Assembly (NCBI GenBank): GCA_965603395.1
Contig: CBFDCV010000009.1
Span: 1-25,453 of the forward strand
Direction of reading: 5' to 3'
Length of the DNA: 25,453 nt
Source: CAYSWS01 sp965603395
GTDB lineage: Bacteria; Patescibacteriota; WWE3; UBA101185; UBA10185
This document shows positions 7,020 to 14,886 of this stretch, in pieces. Numbering within the stretch: the first letter of the stretch is position 1; each line of letters starts with the position of its first letter. The notes beneath the pieces were generated by a model. That model worked only from the letters and a program-made list of their open reading frames with translations, was not told the DNA's origin and made no database searches. The position numbers and the translations under genes are program-made.

Positions 7020-9044
7020 TTAGTCAAGTTTAGTAGAAAAGGTTTTGTCTTTTTCCAGCTCAAGGGTAGCCGACCTGCTTCCGGTAGTAACCACATGCAC
7101 TTCTTTCTCGATTCCCGGCTGCTTTTGGATGAGCAAATTATAGTTCCCATCGGTAATGACGCCCTCGGGTAAATAATATTTGAAAGTTAGCTCCTTTTTT
7201 TCTCCCGGACCAAGCTCAATATAGGCATGATAATATGTTTTGTTTCTTTCTTCACCGGTGCCTGTCTCGTCTTCACTACCAAAAATACCAATCAGCTCTG
7301 TGTTTAAAGGTGTGTATACTCTTACCCAGTCTCTAAATCTTTTAATAAAGGGTGAGAACTCTTCCCCGGGTTGTTCATATGTATATGTAACCTTCACTGT
7401 TCTAACCCATCTGTCTCCTTCTCTTGCCAGCTCATGGTCCACTATCTTATCTACAAACCAATTTGTCTTATCCCCACCTAAATTAGTTTGTACTACATAA
7501 GAATAGTCTCCTTCTACCGGATCGATTATTCTGCCGGCAAAATTGTATTTCTCCAATAAAACCTGCGCCTCTTCATCGAAAAGATATCCTTGTACGTGTT
7601 TTCTGGCGCCCAGACTTACAGCCGTATCGATTAGCTTGCTCCAAACAGCTGTCTCTGACTCAAACACGTTCACTAACATCTCCTCCATTAGATCCCCCAG
7701 TACGCCTTTTCTATTTATTTGTTCTCGCTGGCTTAGTGAGGCTATTCTTTCCAGCTCCAACACCACATTCTCAGAGTCATAAGTAAGCCCGTTGACTGTC
7801 ACGGGACCGGTCACGCCAATTAATTCTTCGATAACCTTGGTATCAATAGTTATTATTCCATCGATAGGCTTGATCTCATATGGCGCGTATTTCATGCCCA
7901 AATCATAATAGAACATGAAATTATCTACGGAAGTTGGTAGATCGGGTGAGCTGTTTGTATCCCTGGCATACCATCTTTCTACCTTTAAATATTTTGTATA
8001 AGCGGGAGGGGCATCAGGAAAATCATAGTAAGCGTCAATAACATCTATAGCGTAATCGATACTATAAAAATCCTTGGAAGTGAAATCGGATTGTAGTAAC
8101 CCGTCTTTTATCTTAAAGGTGGCAAAGTTGGTCCAGAAACCTCCTGTGGGTCTTATTTCTTTATCGTTTTGCATGATAACCATGTACCTCTTGGCCACAG
8201 GGCTACCTACACCTAAAAGTCCGGGAACTACAGTAAGCGCTTTTTTGATGTCAGGGCCATATTCTTTAGCATTCACTAAAGAGTTTTTTGCAAACTCCAC
8301 ATTGTCCCGCAATTGAAAGCCTCCTATTTTATCCGGATACTTTGATGCGTCCACCGGTGCTAATTCTTCTCCAATCCGGGCTAGTATTTCCAATACACCA
8401 TCCATTTCATCGGCCACTTGGGGCATGAGCGAAACCCAAGTTTGAAAGGCTTCCATTAAACCTTCTTCGTCTCCTGCTTTAACCTCTTCCTCTTCTAACA
8501 CTCTAAGGCCCGCCGCGTCAGCAAAGGGAGTGACGATTCTGGAAGTTTCCCTAATAGCATCCATGCCCAGATGTCCGGCATTGATAAATCTCTCCGAATC
8601 ACTATAAAACTCATCTATTTGGAGGAACTTTAAGTTTCTGGCCCAACTAAACTTTTTTTCTCTAGCTTCCTTTAGCTCATCAAGGTCAATGTCTGTCTGG
8701 AAAGTAGCCTTTTCCAGTTCAACCATATCTCTGGCAGTCAGGGATGTCGAAATATCAGAAAAGTCTTTTTTCAAATCGTTAACATGGGAAAAGAGAGAGA
8801 TGGCAGGGCTAATAACCAGTAAATATAGTACCAAGGCAAAAATGCTTCCTACCGCTAGTAAAATCACACCTGTAATACCAAAGCCCTTTAACAAACCTTT
8901 CTTATTATTTTTTGTATCTATTTTATTGAACTTATCTTTACTCATAGCACTGCCTTGAGTTTTATTTGAGGCAGGAAATAAAACTTTTGAGGAGTTAATT
9001 GTAGATTCTTGATCAACATTTTGCAATTTACCACTGCTATCCAT
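7020..9044 (-). CDS. DUF4012 membrane-anchored protein
   Basis: About 674 residues. A polar, probably cytoplasmic N-terminus (about 50 residues) leads into one strong membrane segment (about residues 55-80, 'GVILLAVGSIFALVLYLLVI'). A long extracytoplasmic part follows. The DUF4012 hallmark 'NDKEIRPTGGFWTNFATF' starts near residue 293. The family is frequent in Actinobacteria, Chloroflexi and CPR near polysaccharide genes; its biochemical role is not established. The start is the ATG at 9042-9044, 5 bases after the sugar-transferase stop. A TTG at 9051-9053 is possible and would overlap that stop. Tight coupling to the priming transferase suggests a job in making or exporting the same glycan (inference). 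The C-terminal 200 residues look beta-rich. Confidence 0.85.
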   Translation of the reverse strand: MDSSGKLQNVDQESTINSSKVLFPASNKTQGSAMSKDKFNKIDTKNNKKGLLKGFGITGVILLAVGSIFALVLYLLVISPAISLFSHVNDLKKDFSDISTSLTARDMVELEKATFQTDIDLDELKEAREKKFSWARNLKFLQIDEFYSDSERFINAGHLGMDAIRETSRIVTPFADAAGLRVLEEEEVKAGDEEGLMEAFQTWVSLMPQVADEMDGVLEILARIGEELAPVDASKYPDKIGGFQLRDNVEFAKNSLVNAKEYGPDIKKALTVVPGLLGVGSPVAKRYMVIMQNDKEIRPTGGFWTNFATFKIKDGLLQSDFTSKDFYSIDYAIDVIDAYYDFPDAPPAYTKYLKVERWYARDTNSSPDLPTSVDNFMFYYDLGMKYAPYEIKPIDGIITIDTKVIEELIGVTGPVTVNGLTYDSENVVLELERIASLSQREQINRKGVLGDLMEEMLVNVFESETAVWSKLIDTAVSLGARKHVQGYLFDEEAQVLLEKYNFAGRIIDPVEGDYSYVVQTNLGGDKTNWFVDKIVDHELAREGDRWVRTVKVTYTYEQPGEEFSPFIKRFRDWVRVYTPLNTELIGIFGSEDETGTGEERNKTYYHAYIELGPGEKKELTFKYYLPEGVITDGNYNLLIQKQPGIEKEVHVVTTGSRSATLELEKDKTFSTKLD

Positions 9045-9049
9045 GTTAG

Positions 9050-9682
9050 TCAAACCGCGCCCTTTTGTAATAAAACAACTATCGGTGTTTTCAAAATTAC
9101 AAAAATATCATAAGGAAGAGACCGTACCTCTGCATAGCCGGCATCCATCTTTATCCGTTTCACAAAACCTATCTCAGATCTTCCTCCCACCTGCCACGGT
9201 CCTGTCAATCCGGGCTTTATAGTCATTACTTGTTCGATATGTTTTTTAGTCTTGGGGTATCTTTTAGCCTGCTCCCTCAGTTCGAAAGGGAAATACGCAC
9301 GCGGTCCCACTAAGCTCATCTGCCCTAACAAGATATTAAAAAACTGAGGCATCTCATCTATGCTTGTTTTCCTAACAAACTTGGCTCCCTTGATCATCCT
9401 TGGGTCCGGATCTAGCTTGTAGTCGTTTTCACGGTATTTCTTAAGCCACTCCGGACGGTCTTCGAGCCATTGCTGTGCATTTGGGATCATAGATCTAAAT
9501 TTGAACATGTGAAACTCTTCACTGCCCTTACCTACTCTTTTAGGAATGTCCGCAAATACGGGACCATCAGGAGAAACAACCTTTATCCATAAAGCAGTTA
9601 GCAACATAATGGGAGAAAAAATAATGATGCCCACTACAGCACCAATAATGTCAATTATTCTTTTACCTACATCGTAAAACAT
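9050..9682 (-). CDS. Bacterial sugar transferase (polyprenyl-phosphate sugar-1-phosphate transferase)
   Basis: 210 residues, the minimal monotopic form (PglC/RfbP C-terminal-like, Pfam Bac_transf) without the multi-spanning N-terminal half of WcaJ or WbaP. It has an N-terminal re-entrant or membrane helix (about 8-36), 'FHMFKFRSMIPNA' (57-69), the catalytic Asp-Glu dyad D109-E110 in 'TSIDEMPQ', 'GQMSLVGPRAYFP', and 'KPGLTGPWQVGGRS'. It transfers a sugar-1-phosphate from a nucleotide sugar to undecaprenyl phosphate, the first step of a lipid-linked glycan. The sugar cannot be told from sequence. The DUF4012 gene follows at once. A TATACT at 9706-9701 lies 18 bases before the ATG and may be its -10 box. 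Confidence 0.93.
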   Translation of the reverse strand: MFYDVGKRIIDIIGAVVGIIIFSPIMLLTALWIKVVSPDGPVFADIPKRVGKGSEEFHMFKFRSMIPNAQQWLEDRPEWLKKYRENDYKLDPDPRMIKGAKFVRKTSIDEMPQFFNILLGQMSLVGPRAYFPFELREQAKRYPKTKKHIEQVMTIKPGLTGPWQVGGRSEIGFVKRIKMDAGYAEVRSLPYDIFVILKTPIVVLLQKGAV

Positions 9683-9719
9683 AATGCGGAATGTATCTTA
9701 AGTATACACTACATATAGG

Positions 9720-10847
9720 TTAATCTGCACGATGAGAGCGGTGTTTTCCGGCTATGAATCCCTTCATATTTTTTGTGAAAATAGGCAGATCGAATTTGGC
9801 AGCTTGAGCAGTGCACGTTTCTTTTTTATACTTTCCACTATCAAATTTTAACAATACTTTTTCTAAGGACTGTTCATTTTGCTTATAATAAAACTCGCCC
9901 GTCTCTCCCGGCACCACTGTTTCCAACACACCGCCCTTAGCGTAAGCAATAGTTGGTTTTCCACAAGCCATAGCTTCCAACGGCACTAACCCAAAATCCT
10001 CAAACTGTGTCATTATTAAAGCTAAGCAGTTCTGTAGATATTTTATTTTTTCTTCCTCTGACACGTACCCTAGAAATTCAATAAATTTAGAATCCCCGAC
10101 CAGTCTTTCCAGTCTTTTTCTATCAGGTCCCTCTCCAATTATCTTTAGCTTTACGTTGGCGGCTATGCAAGCCTTGATGGCAATGTCTACTCTTTTCCAA
10201 GGAGCCAGTCTTGTTACTACAATAAAAAAGTCGTTTGGTAGTTTTGAAACCCTGGTTTTAAATTTGTTTAATTTAATTGGCGGGTAAATGATACTGGCTT
10301 CTCTGTTATAGTATTTTTTGATTCGATCTTGAGTAGTTTTGGAAATGGTGATAAATACATCAGGTCTTTGAGCCGCTGTTCTATCCCACATTCGGATATA
10401 TGAAAGGGGCAATTTCAAAAATGTCTTTACTAGTTTTCTAAATAACCCAAAACTTTCATATTTAAAGTAAGCATGTGGCTCCCAAAACATTCGTCCCACC
10501 GTACTCATATAACATATGTGTAGGGTTTTGGGTTTTGTAATAACGCCCTGTGCAAACCGGGAAGACAACGACACCACCACATCAAATTCATCAAAGTTAA
10601 AACTCTCCAAAGCCAGAATATACAATAAAAACGGAGCGTATACCCTATTTAATTTCTTTATAAAGGGGAACTTTTGTAAGAAAGAAGTTCTGAGCTCTAT
10701 ATCATTGTCTTTACATATCTTTTTCCATTTTTTTGTGGCCGCGGTAGTGTATAAAGGGGCTCCGGGATACATTTTACAAAACTCCAATATGATGTGCTCA
10801 TGCCCACCGTGTTGAACCAAAGCATCACAAACTATCGCTATCTTCAT
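9720..10847 (-). CDS. GT4 family glycosyltransferase
   Basis: 375 residues with two Rossmann-like halves. The N-terminal half starts 'MKIAIVCDALVQHGGHE', where the Gly-rich turn belongs to the acceptor-side domain, and has 'HICYMSTVGRMFWEPH', resembling WbaZ-type mannosyltransferases. The C-terminal half has 'VVTRLAPWKRVDIAI', 'LKIIGEGPDRKRLERL' and the GT4 EX7E motif E283-E291 in 'FEDFGLVPLEAMACGKP'. It is predicted to be a cytoplasmic retaining transferase using a nucleotide sugar, possibly GDP-mannose; the donor is not proven. Its ATG lies 6 bases from a TAGAAT box shared in a divergent promoter region with the next GT. The sugar-transferase gene follows 37 bases downstream. Confidence 0.9.
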   Translation of the reverse strand: MKIAIVCDALVQHGGHEHIILEFCKMYPGAPLYTTAATKKWKKICKDNDIELRTSFLQKFPFIKKLNRVYAPFLLYILALESFNFDEFDVVVSLSSRFAQGVITKPKTLHICYMSTVGRMFWEPHAYFKYESFGLFRKLVKTFLKLPLSYIRMWDRTAAQRPDVFITISKTTQDRIKKYYNREASIIYPPIKLNKFKTRVSKLPNDFFIVVTRLAPWKRVDIAIKACIAANVKLKIIGEGPDRKRLERLVGDSKFIEFLGYVSEEEKIKYLQNCLALIMTQFEDFGLVPLEAMACGKPTIAYAKGGVLETVVPGETGEFYYKQNEQSLEKVLLKFDSGKYKKETCTAQAAKFDLPIFTKNMKGFIAGKHRSHRAD

Positions 10848-10853
10848 AACTTC

Positions 10854-10881
10854 ATTCTACTAAACCTAACGCCTTTGATAA
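10854..10881 (-). promoter_or_regulatory. Promoter of the - strand GT4 gene, overlapping a divergent promoter
   Basis: TTATCA (10881-10876), 16 bases, TAGAAT (10859-10854), then 6 bases to the ATG at 10847. The -35 overlaps the -10 box of the divergent + strand gene, so the two promoters probably cannot be occupied together. The message would be leaderless. Confidence 0.5.
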
Positions 10882-10884
10882 AAT
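10879..10884 (+). promoter_or_regulatory. -10 box of the + strand GT4 gene, leaderless
   Basis: TAAAAT at 10879-10884 is followed by 6 bases and the GTG start at 10891. No clear -35 was seen. The same '-10, 6 bases, GTG' layout is found before the flippase gene. Confidence 0.45.
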
Positions 10885-10890
10885 AAAAGT

Positions 10891-12036
10891 GTGCAAATAG
10901 GATTAAACGGACAGCAATTATTAATCGATAAATTAGCCGGTCCGGAAATTTATACTCTTAATACTTTTAGGTCTTTTGCTAAAGTAGACAAAAAAAACGA
11001 TTATATTGTTTATTTTAGTAAAACTCCCCCTAAAGATTTTTGGCAGGAGCTGATTCAAGGCAATGATAATTTTTCTTATAAAGTTGTTGGTAGTTTATTG
11101 TCTTGGACGCATGTTGGTTTAGCCCGGCAACTTTTTAAAGATAAGGTGGATGTGTTTTTTGGCGCCACTCATACTATTCCTTTTTTCCGTCCCGTAAACA
11201 CAATATTTATCTCCATGATCCACGGTTTGGAATACAAAGTTAACATGCAATTAAAAAAACTTTCCTTTAAATTTGTTATTCGTCCTTTAATTTTATGGTG
11301 GGTCATAAGGCATTCCAGGCTTACCATAGTACCATCAAAAGCTGTAAAAGACGCCGTGCTATCATTAAGATGGCCCTTTATCAAAGCTGACAAGATAAGG
11401 ATCATACACGAGGGGGTTAGTGAAGATTATTACAAAAGACCTGACAAAGAGGTACAAAAGGTTAGAGAAAAATACCAGTTAGGAAATATGGATTATTTGT
11501 ATTTTGTTTCCACCATCCAGCCCAGAAAAAACATTCCTAACATGGTACATGGGTTTAGTATGGCCCTTGAAGAAAATCCCCGGCTAAAAAACACCAAACT
11601 ACTCATTTCAGGAAAACTAGGGTGGATGTACCAAGATTCATTAGATGCGCCAAAAAGATACAGTGTAGAGGAAAATGTTAGCTTTTTAGGAAGAACTCCG
11701 GATGATGAACTACCTATACTTTACTCAGGAGCGCATCACTTTATTAATCTGTCTTTTGAGGAAGGATTTGGTATTCCTCTTTTGGAATCTATGGCTTGTG
11801 AAACTCCTGCCGTTGTCTCAGACATACCGGCTTTTAGGGAGCTGGGAAGAGTGCACCCCATCTACGTAGACCCGCACAGCGTAGATAGCATTAAAAAAGG
11901 AATAACAAGGGCACTCACAGAAAAAAAAGATTTTGATAATATCAAAAAAGCTAGGGAACTTTCTCAGAAGTACACGTGGGATAGCACTGCATTTCAATTA
12001 GTTTCAATTTTCGAAAGCTTCTTCAAACACCTCTAA
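10891..12036 (+). CDS. GT4 family glycosyltransferase
   Basis: 381 residues from a GTG start that sits directly after a TAAAAT box. The N-terminal domain begins 'MQIGLNGQQLLIDKLAGPEIYT' and the C-terminal donor domain has 'YFVSTIQPRKNIPNMVHGF', 'LLISGKLGWMY', 'VSFLGRTPDDELPILYSGA' and the EX7E motif E291-E299 in 'EEGFGIPLLESMACETP'. The arrangement is that of mannosyl/rhamnosyl GT4 enzymes of O-antigen clusters. It is a likely paralogue of the convergent gene at 12004-13164: both open with GP.YT.N followed by a shared 'KVDKKN' block. The two genes overlap tail to tail by 33 bases. The donor sugar is unknown. Confidence 0.92.
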   Translation: MQIGLNGQQLLIDKLAGPEIYTLNTFRSFAKVDKKNDYIVYFSKTPPKDFWQELIQGNDNFSYKVVGSLLSWTHVGLARQLFKDKVDVFFGATHTIPFFRPVNTIFISMIHGLEYKVNMQLKKLSFKFVIRPLILWWVIRHSRLTIVPSKAVKDAVLSLRWPFIKADKIRIIHEGVSEDYYKRPDKEVQKVREKYQLGNMDYLYFVSTIQPRKNIPNMVHGFSMALEENPRLKNTKLLISGKLGWMYQDSLDAPKRYSVEENVSFLGRTPDDELPILYSGAHHFINLSFEEGFGIPLLESMACETPAVVSDIPAFRELGRVHPIYVDPHSVDSIKKGITRALTEKKDFDNIKKARELSQKYTWDSTAFQLVSIFESFFKHL

Positions 12037-13164
12037 AGTGGTAGTAGCGGTTTTTGTCCAATCATACTTTTTTACCTGTTTATAGCCCCTGTTAATGTAG
12101 TCACGTTTAAGAGCCGGGTTTTTTATCAGTAGGCTTACTTTTTTAGCCATTTCTTGGTGCTTATGAGGATCAAAATACATGACTGAGTCTCCATAAACTT
12201 CCCTATGGCAATCAATGTCCGATAACACCGCCGGTAAACCAACAGCCATGCCCTCCAAAGCTGTCAAACTAAAACCTTCCTTAAAGGCGGCCATCACGTA
12301 GGCATCGGCACGCATCCGCAGGGCGATGATCTCTTCATCGGAGACCACAATATCCGATCTCACTTTGGAATCTCTGAAGGCTAATAGCAGAATGTCTTCG
12401 TCCAACTTTTCGTCCTGAATCTTTTTATAGATGCGTTCAGAAAACTTGTCTTTTTTACTTACCAAAACCAACTGTCCGTCATAACCGTGCTTATCTTTTA
12501 AAATTTTGTGCATGCCAATGAGACCTTCCACATTTTTGTGTTCATACATACTGCCCACACTTAATATAAAGTTTCTGGTTATACCATACTTTTTTAAAAC
12601 CTTCTCAGGGGCGGAAACTCTTTTATTAAAATCCGGATCTACTCCCTCATAAGCTAATATGTATTTATCTTTATCGAAACCCTTAATGTGCTCTAAAAAC
12701 TCTTTAAACACGGTTTTGGAAGGCACAATAACCTTATAAGATCTGTACACTGCCCACCAAAATACGGCTTTATATATTACTTTTTTTAATCTGAAGTACC
12801 AAATTGGTAAAGTGGTTCCCTTCTCAGTACTATAAGTATGCATGGTCATGTCAGGTATGGCAGTTACGATTTTGCCCGGATACAAAACAGGGATGTTGAA
12901 ATGGGGTACATAGTATAAATCCAGCCGCTGTCTTATTACTGAGAACAGGTACTTAGTTTGTTCTTCAATGGAGTACCATTTATAATCGGCTAACACTTTT
13001 TTAAAATTCTTATTTTCCGGTTTATACGAATCAATATTATCTTGACACAAAAAGACTACATATTCATTTTTTTTATCTACCTTTTCCAAATGTTGGACAA
13101 TGTTTTTGGTGTACCTGCCCGGCCCTGCCTTACCGTAAAATCTTGCGTCGATGCCTATTTTCAT
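12004..13164 (-). CDS. GT4 family glycosyltransferase
   Basis: 386 residues, 'MKIGIDARFYGKAGPGRYTKN' at the N-terminus (the GPGRYT loop is typical of this GT4 group). Then come 'VTAIPDMTMH', 'FILSVGSMYEHKNVEGL' and the EX7E pair E296-E304 in 'FKEGFSLTALEGMAVGLP'. It is predicted to extend a lipid-linked glycan in the cytoplasm. A perfect TATAAT ends 6 bases before its ATG, so its mRNA should have almost no leader. It lies just downstream of the terminator of the NHLP-like gene, so it is transcribed independently. Convergent overlap of 33 bases with its probable paralogue. Confidence 0.92.
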   Translation of the reverse strand: MKIGIDARFYGKAGPGRYTKNIVQHLEKVDKKNEYVVFLCQDNIDSYKPENKNFKKVLADYKWYSIEEQTKYLFSVIRQRLDLYYVPHFNIPVLYPGKIVTAIPDMTMHTYSTEKGTTLPIWYFRLKKVIYKAVFWWAVYRSYKVIVPSKTVFKEFLEHIKGFDKDKYILAYEGVDPDFNKRVSAPEKVLKKYGITRNFILSVGSMYEHKNVEGLIGMHKILKDKHGYDGQLVLVSKKDKFSERIYKKIQDEKLDEDILLLAFRDSKVRSDIVVSDEEIIALRMRADAYVMAAFKEGFSLTALEGMAVGLPAVLSDIDCHREVYGDSVMYFDPHKHQEMAKKVSLLIKNPALKRDYINRGYKQVKKYDWTKTATTTLEVFEEAFEN

Positions 13165-13170
13165 AAAATG

Positions 13171-13176
13171 ATTATA
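13171..13176 (-). promoter_or_regulatory. TATAAT box of the 12004-13164 GT gene, leaderless
   Basis: A consensus TATAAT (13176-13171) is followed by 6 bases and the ATG at 13164. No clear -35 was found at 16-18 bases. It lies 15 bases beyond the T-run of the preceding terminator, as expected for a new transcript start. Confidence 0.55.
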
Positions 13177-13191
13177 ACGTATTTGAAAAAC

Positions 13192-13229
13192 AAAAAGGCC
13201 GAAGCACTCTATATGAGTACAACGACCTT
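13192..13229 (-). terminator. Intrinsic terminator of the NHLP-like gene
   Basis: On the - strand a 15-position stem (13229-13215 with 13209-13195, two T-T mismatches and two G-U wobbles) closes a 5-base ATATA loop and is followed by five T (13196-13192). It lies about 28 bases after the stop codon of the NHLP-like gene and before the promoter of the next one. Confidence 0.85.
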
Positions 13230-13256
13230 ATAATGAGCCTCACGGCAGAAAGACAA

Positions 13257-13550
13257 CTAAGAGGTGTTTTGCAAATTATCTAATATATATTCTGCGAACG
13301 CCCTCAAGGTTCCAGCTGAGTGTTCTAAAACCAGAATTTTCTCTTTCTCTGTCAGCTGATCTCCAAAAGTCTGCTTTTCTTTTGCACTTACTACTTCTAA
13401 CGCCTTATCCGGTTTATCTAGAAGCAATTCGCGAAACGTCTTGTTTACCAGAGCATTCCCGATTAAATTGTTCAATCCCTTGCTCGCGCATTTTTCTGGT
13501 AAGTAGCCGATTTTCTTCCAAGCCGGGTCATTCGGTTCAATAATAGGCAT
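13257..13550 (-). CDS. NHLP/Os1348-clan-like small protein (RiPP leader-like), 97 residues
   Basis: The segment 'LIGNALVNKTFRELLLDKPDKALE' (residues 29-52), followed by 'LTEKEKILVLEHSAGTLRAFAEYIL' (66-90), matches the nitrile-hydratase-like leader pattern (a helix with FRE.LL..P..AL, then an LT..E helix). This pattern occurs in NHLP RiPP precursors and in stand-alone Os1348-type proteins. The match is by eye. An N-terminal part rich in Pro and Trp (PNDPAWKKIGYLPEK) precedes it. Only about ten residues follow the helix, so no obvious core peptide exists, and no YcaO, radical SAM, lanthionine or C39 peptidase gene is in the window. Expression signals are the best seen here: TTTACA-17-TATAAT, AAGGAGG 6 bases before the ATG, and a strong terminator. 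Confidence 0.7.
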   Translation of the reverse strand: MPIIEPNDPAWKKIGYLPEKCASKGLNNLIGNALVNKTFRELLLDKPDKALEVVSAKEKQTFGDQLTEKEKILVLEHSAGTLRAFAEYILDNLQNTS

Positions 13551-13556
13551 CTTTGC

Positions 13557-13563
13557 CCTCCTT
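13557..13563 (-). promoter_or_regulatory. Perfect Shine-Dalgarno of the NHLP-like gene
   Basis: AAGGAGG (13563-13557) is 6 bases before the ATG at 13550. It fixes the start and contrasts with the neighbouring glycan genes, which have no ribosome site. Confidence 0.85.
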
Positions 13564-13586
13564 TGAATATGGCGTATTTTCCCGTC

Positions 13587-13615
13587 ATTATAATGTAAAT
13601 TGGTGTTATTGTAAA
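13587..13615 (-). promoter_or_regulatory. Near-consensus sigma-70 promoter of the NHLP-like gene
   Basis: TTTACA (13615-13610), a 17-base spacer and a consensus TATAAT (13592-13587): 11 of 12 consensus positions. Transcription should start near 13580, giving a leader of about 30 bases that holds the ribosome site. Confidence 0.8.
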
Positions 13616-13650
13616 ATAGTATGCCCCTAACTGTACCCTTCCTTTCAAAG

Positions 13651-13659
13651 TGCTAAAAT
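13651..13659 (+). promoter_or_regulatory. Extended -10 promoter of the flippase gene, leaderless
   Basis: TG (13651-13652), one base, then TAAAAT (13654-13659). The TGn extension can replace a -35, which is not evident here. The GTG at 13666 follows 6 bases later. Confidence 0.5.
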
Positions 13660-13665
13660 ACAAAA

Positions 13666-14886
13666 GTGATAAAAAGGCTTATGAGAAAATCCTTCGTGAA
13701 AATATCCTATGTAGGTGTTGGTAATATGTTTAACGCCGCGCTGGGATTCATATTTTTATCTGTAGTGGCTCGCTCCTTAGCCGTGGACCAGTTTGGTAGA
13801 TACGCACTCCTTGCCAGTTTACTGGTTTCTTTATCGAAAATTCTGGATTTTGGTACAAACTCTAACTACGTAGCAGGATCGATCACAACCCGGGATAAAA
13901 AACTCACTGATCATTTTATTTCCGTTAAAATTATTTTATTTCTAGTGTCCCTAGTTACCTCCTTGCTGGTGTTGGTTCTTTTCAAATTGGACTCATCTAC
14001 CATCATTATTACCTTTCTCCTAGGATTGGTTTTCTACGGTGTGAACTATACGTTATTTGGCTTGTTTCAAAAGATCGAGCATTACACGGCACTCATACTA
14101 TTAAATACAGTGCCGGCCCTTATAAAGGGGTTTTTTGCCGTAATGGTCTTTTTCCAATATGCAAACTTATCTTTTGAAAACTTCTTCATGGTCTTCTCTT
14201 TCTCTATCGCCCCCAGTGCTATTTTGTACTTCATGCTACCTCAAGAACTTAAAAAGTTTAGTTTTGACTTTTCCAAAGTTACCGGCACCCTCAAAGAAGC
14301 ATTGTCTCCCGGAGTGTCGCAGCTTATAAACGAAGGCTTACCTGCTGTGAGTAACTCCTTGGCAAAAATTTACTCTAACTTCACGAGTGTGGGCCTTTTT
14401 TCACTAGCTGATAAAATATCAAGCTCCTTCGTTTTGGTTTCGTTCACTATATTTACAGTGTTATTACCAAAAAATGCCCTGAGAAAAAAAGAAGAACAGG
14501 GCTACGACTTTACAGAGACTGCCGTATTGTCTGCGGGCGTACTTCTGCTATCTATTGTCACTATCATTTTTGCTAAATACTTTGTACCCTGGTTCTTCCA
14601 AAATAAGTATGATGCATCTTTGAGCCTGTTAAACATCCTGGTGTTTGCCGGAGCTTTAGGAGCCATACACACTTTCATGGAAAACTATTTCTTCGTGGAG
14701 GGAAAAACAAAGTACTTGGCCTATATCTCAGGCGGAAAATTGATTTCGTTACTGGTACTCTCATTTATCCTCATGCCTGTGTTTTCACTAACAGGGCTGG
14801 CATATGCTCATTTACTGGCTTCGGTCATTGCTTTAGGGACAGTTGTTTACCTGATGAAGACAAGAACAGAGGAAAATACTACTTGA
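13666..14886 (+). CDS. Wzx-type polysaccharide flippase (MOP superfamily)
   Basis: 406 residues, mostly hydrophobic, with about 11-12 predicted membrane segments. 'SYVGVGNMFNAALGFIFLSVVARSL' and 'DQFGRYALLASLLVSLSKILDFG' form the typical first two helices of the polysaccharide-biosynthesis/MurJ-like MOP fold. These transporters flip undecaprenyl-pyrophosphate-linked oligosaccharides across the membrane. The GTG start at 13666 fits a leaderless message; the ATG at 13681 (five residues shorter) is the alternative. Its 3' end overlaps the convergent ligase/GT39 gene by 8 bases. The presence of flippase plus ligase/polymerase points to a Wzx/Wzy-like route. Confidence 0.9.
   Translation: MIKRLMRKSFVKISYVGVGNMFNAALGFIFLSVVARSLAVDQFGRYALLASLLVSLSKILDFGTNSNYVAGSITTRDKKLTDHFISVKIILFLVSLVTSLLVLVLFKLDSSTIIITFLLGLVFYGVNYTLFGLFQKIEHYTALILLNTVPALIKGFFAVMVFFQYANLSFENFFMVFSFSIAPSAILYFMLPQELKKFSFDFSKVTGTLKEALSPGVSQLINEGLPAVSNSLAKIYSNFTSVGLFSLADKISSSFVLVSFTIFTVLLPKNALRKKEEQGYDFTETAVLSAGVLLLSIVTIIFAKYFVPWFFQNKYDASLSLLNILVFAGALGAIHTFMENYFFVEGKTKYLAYISGGKLISLLVLSFILMPVFSLTGLAYAHLLASVIALGTVVYLMKTRTEENTT

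Noticed and set aside
13472..13663. - strand open frame overlapping the NHLP-like gene in another frame
   Set aside because: It crosses the promoter and ribosome site of the NHLP-like gene and has no start signals of its own.
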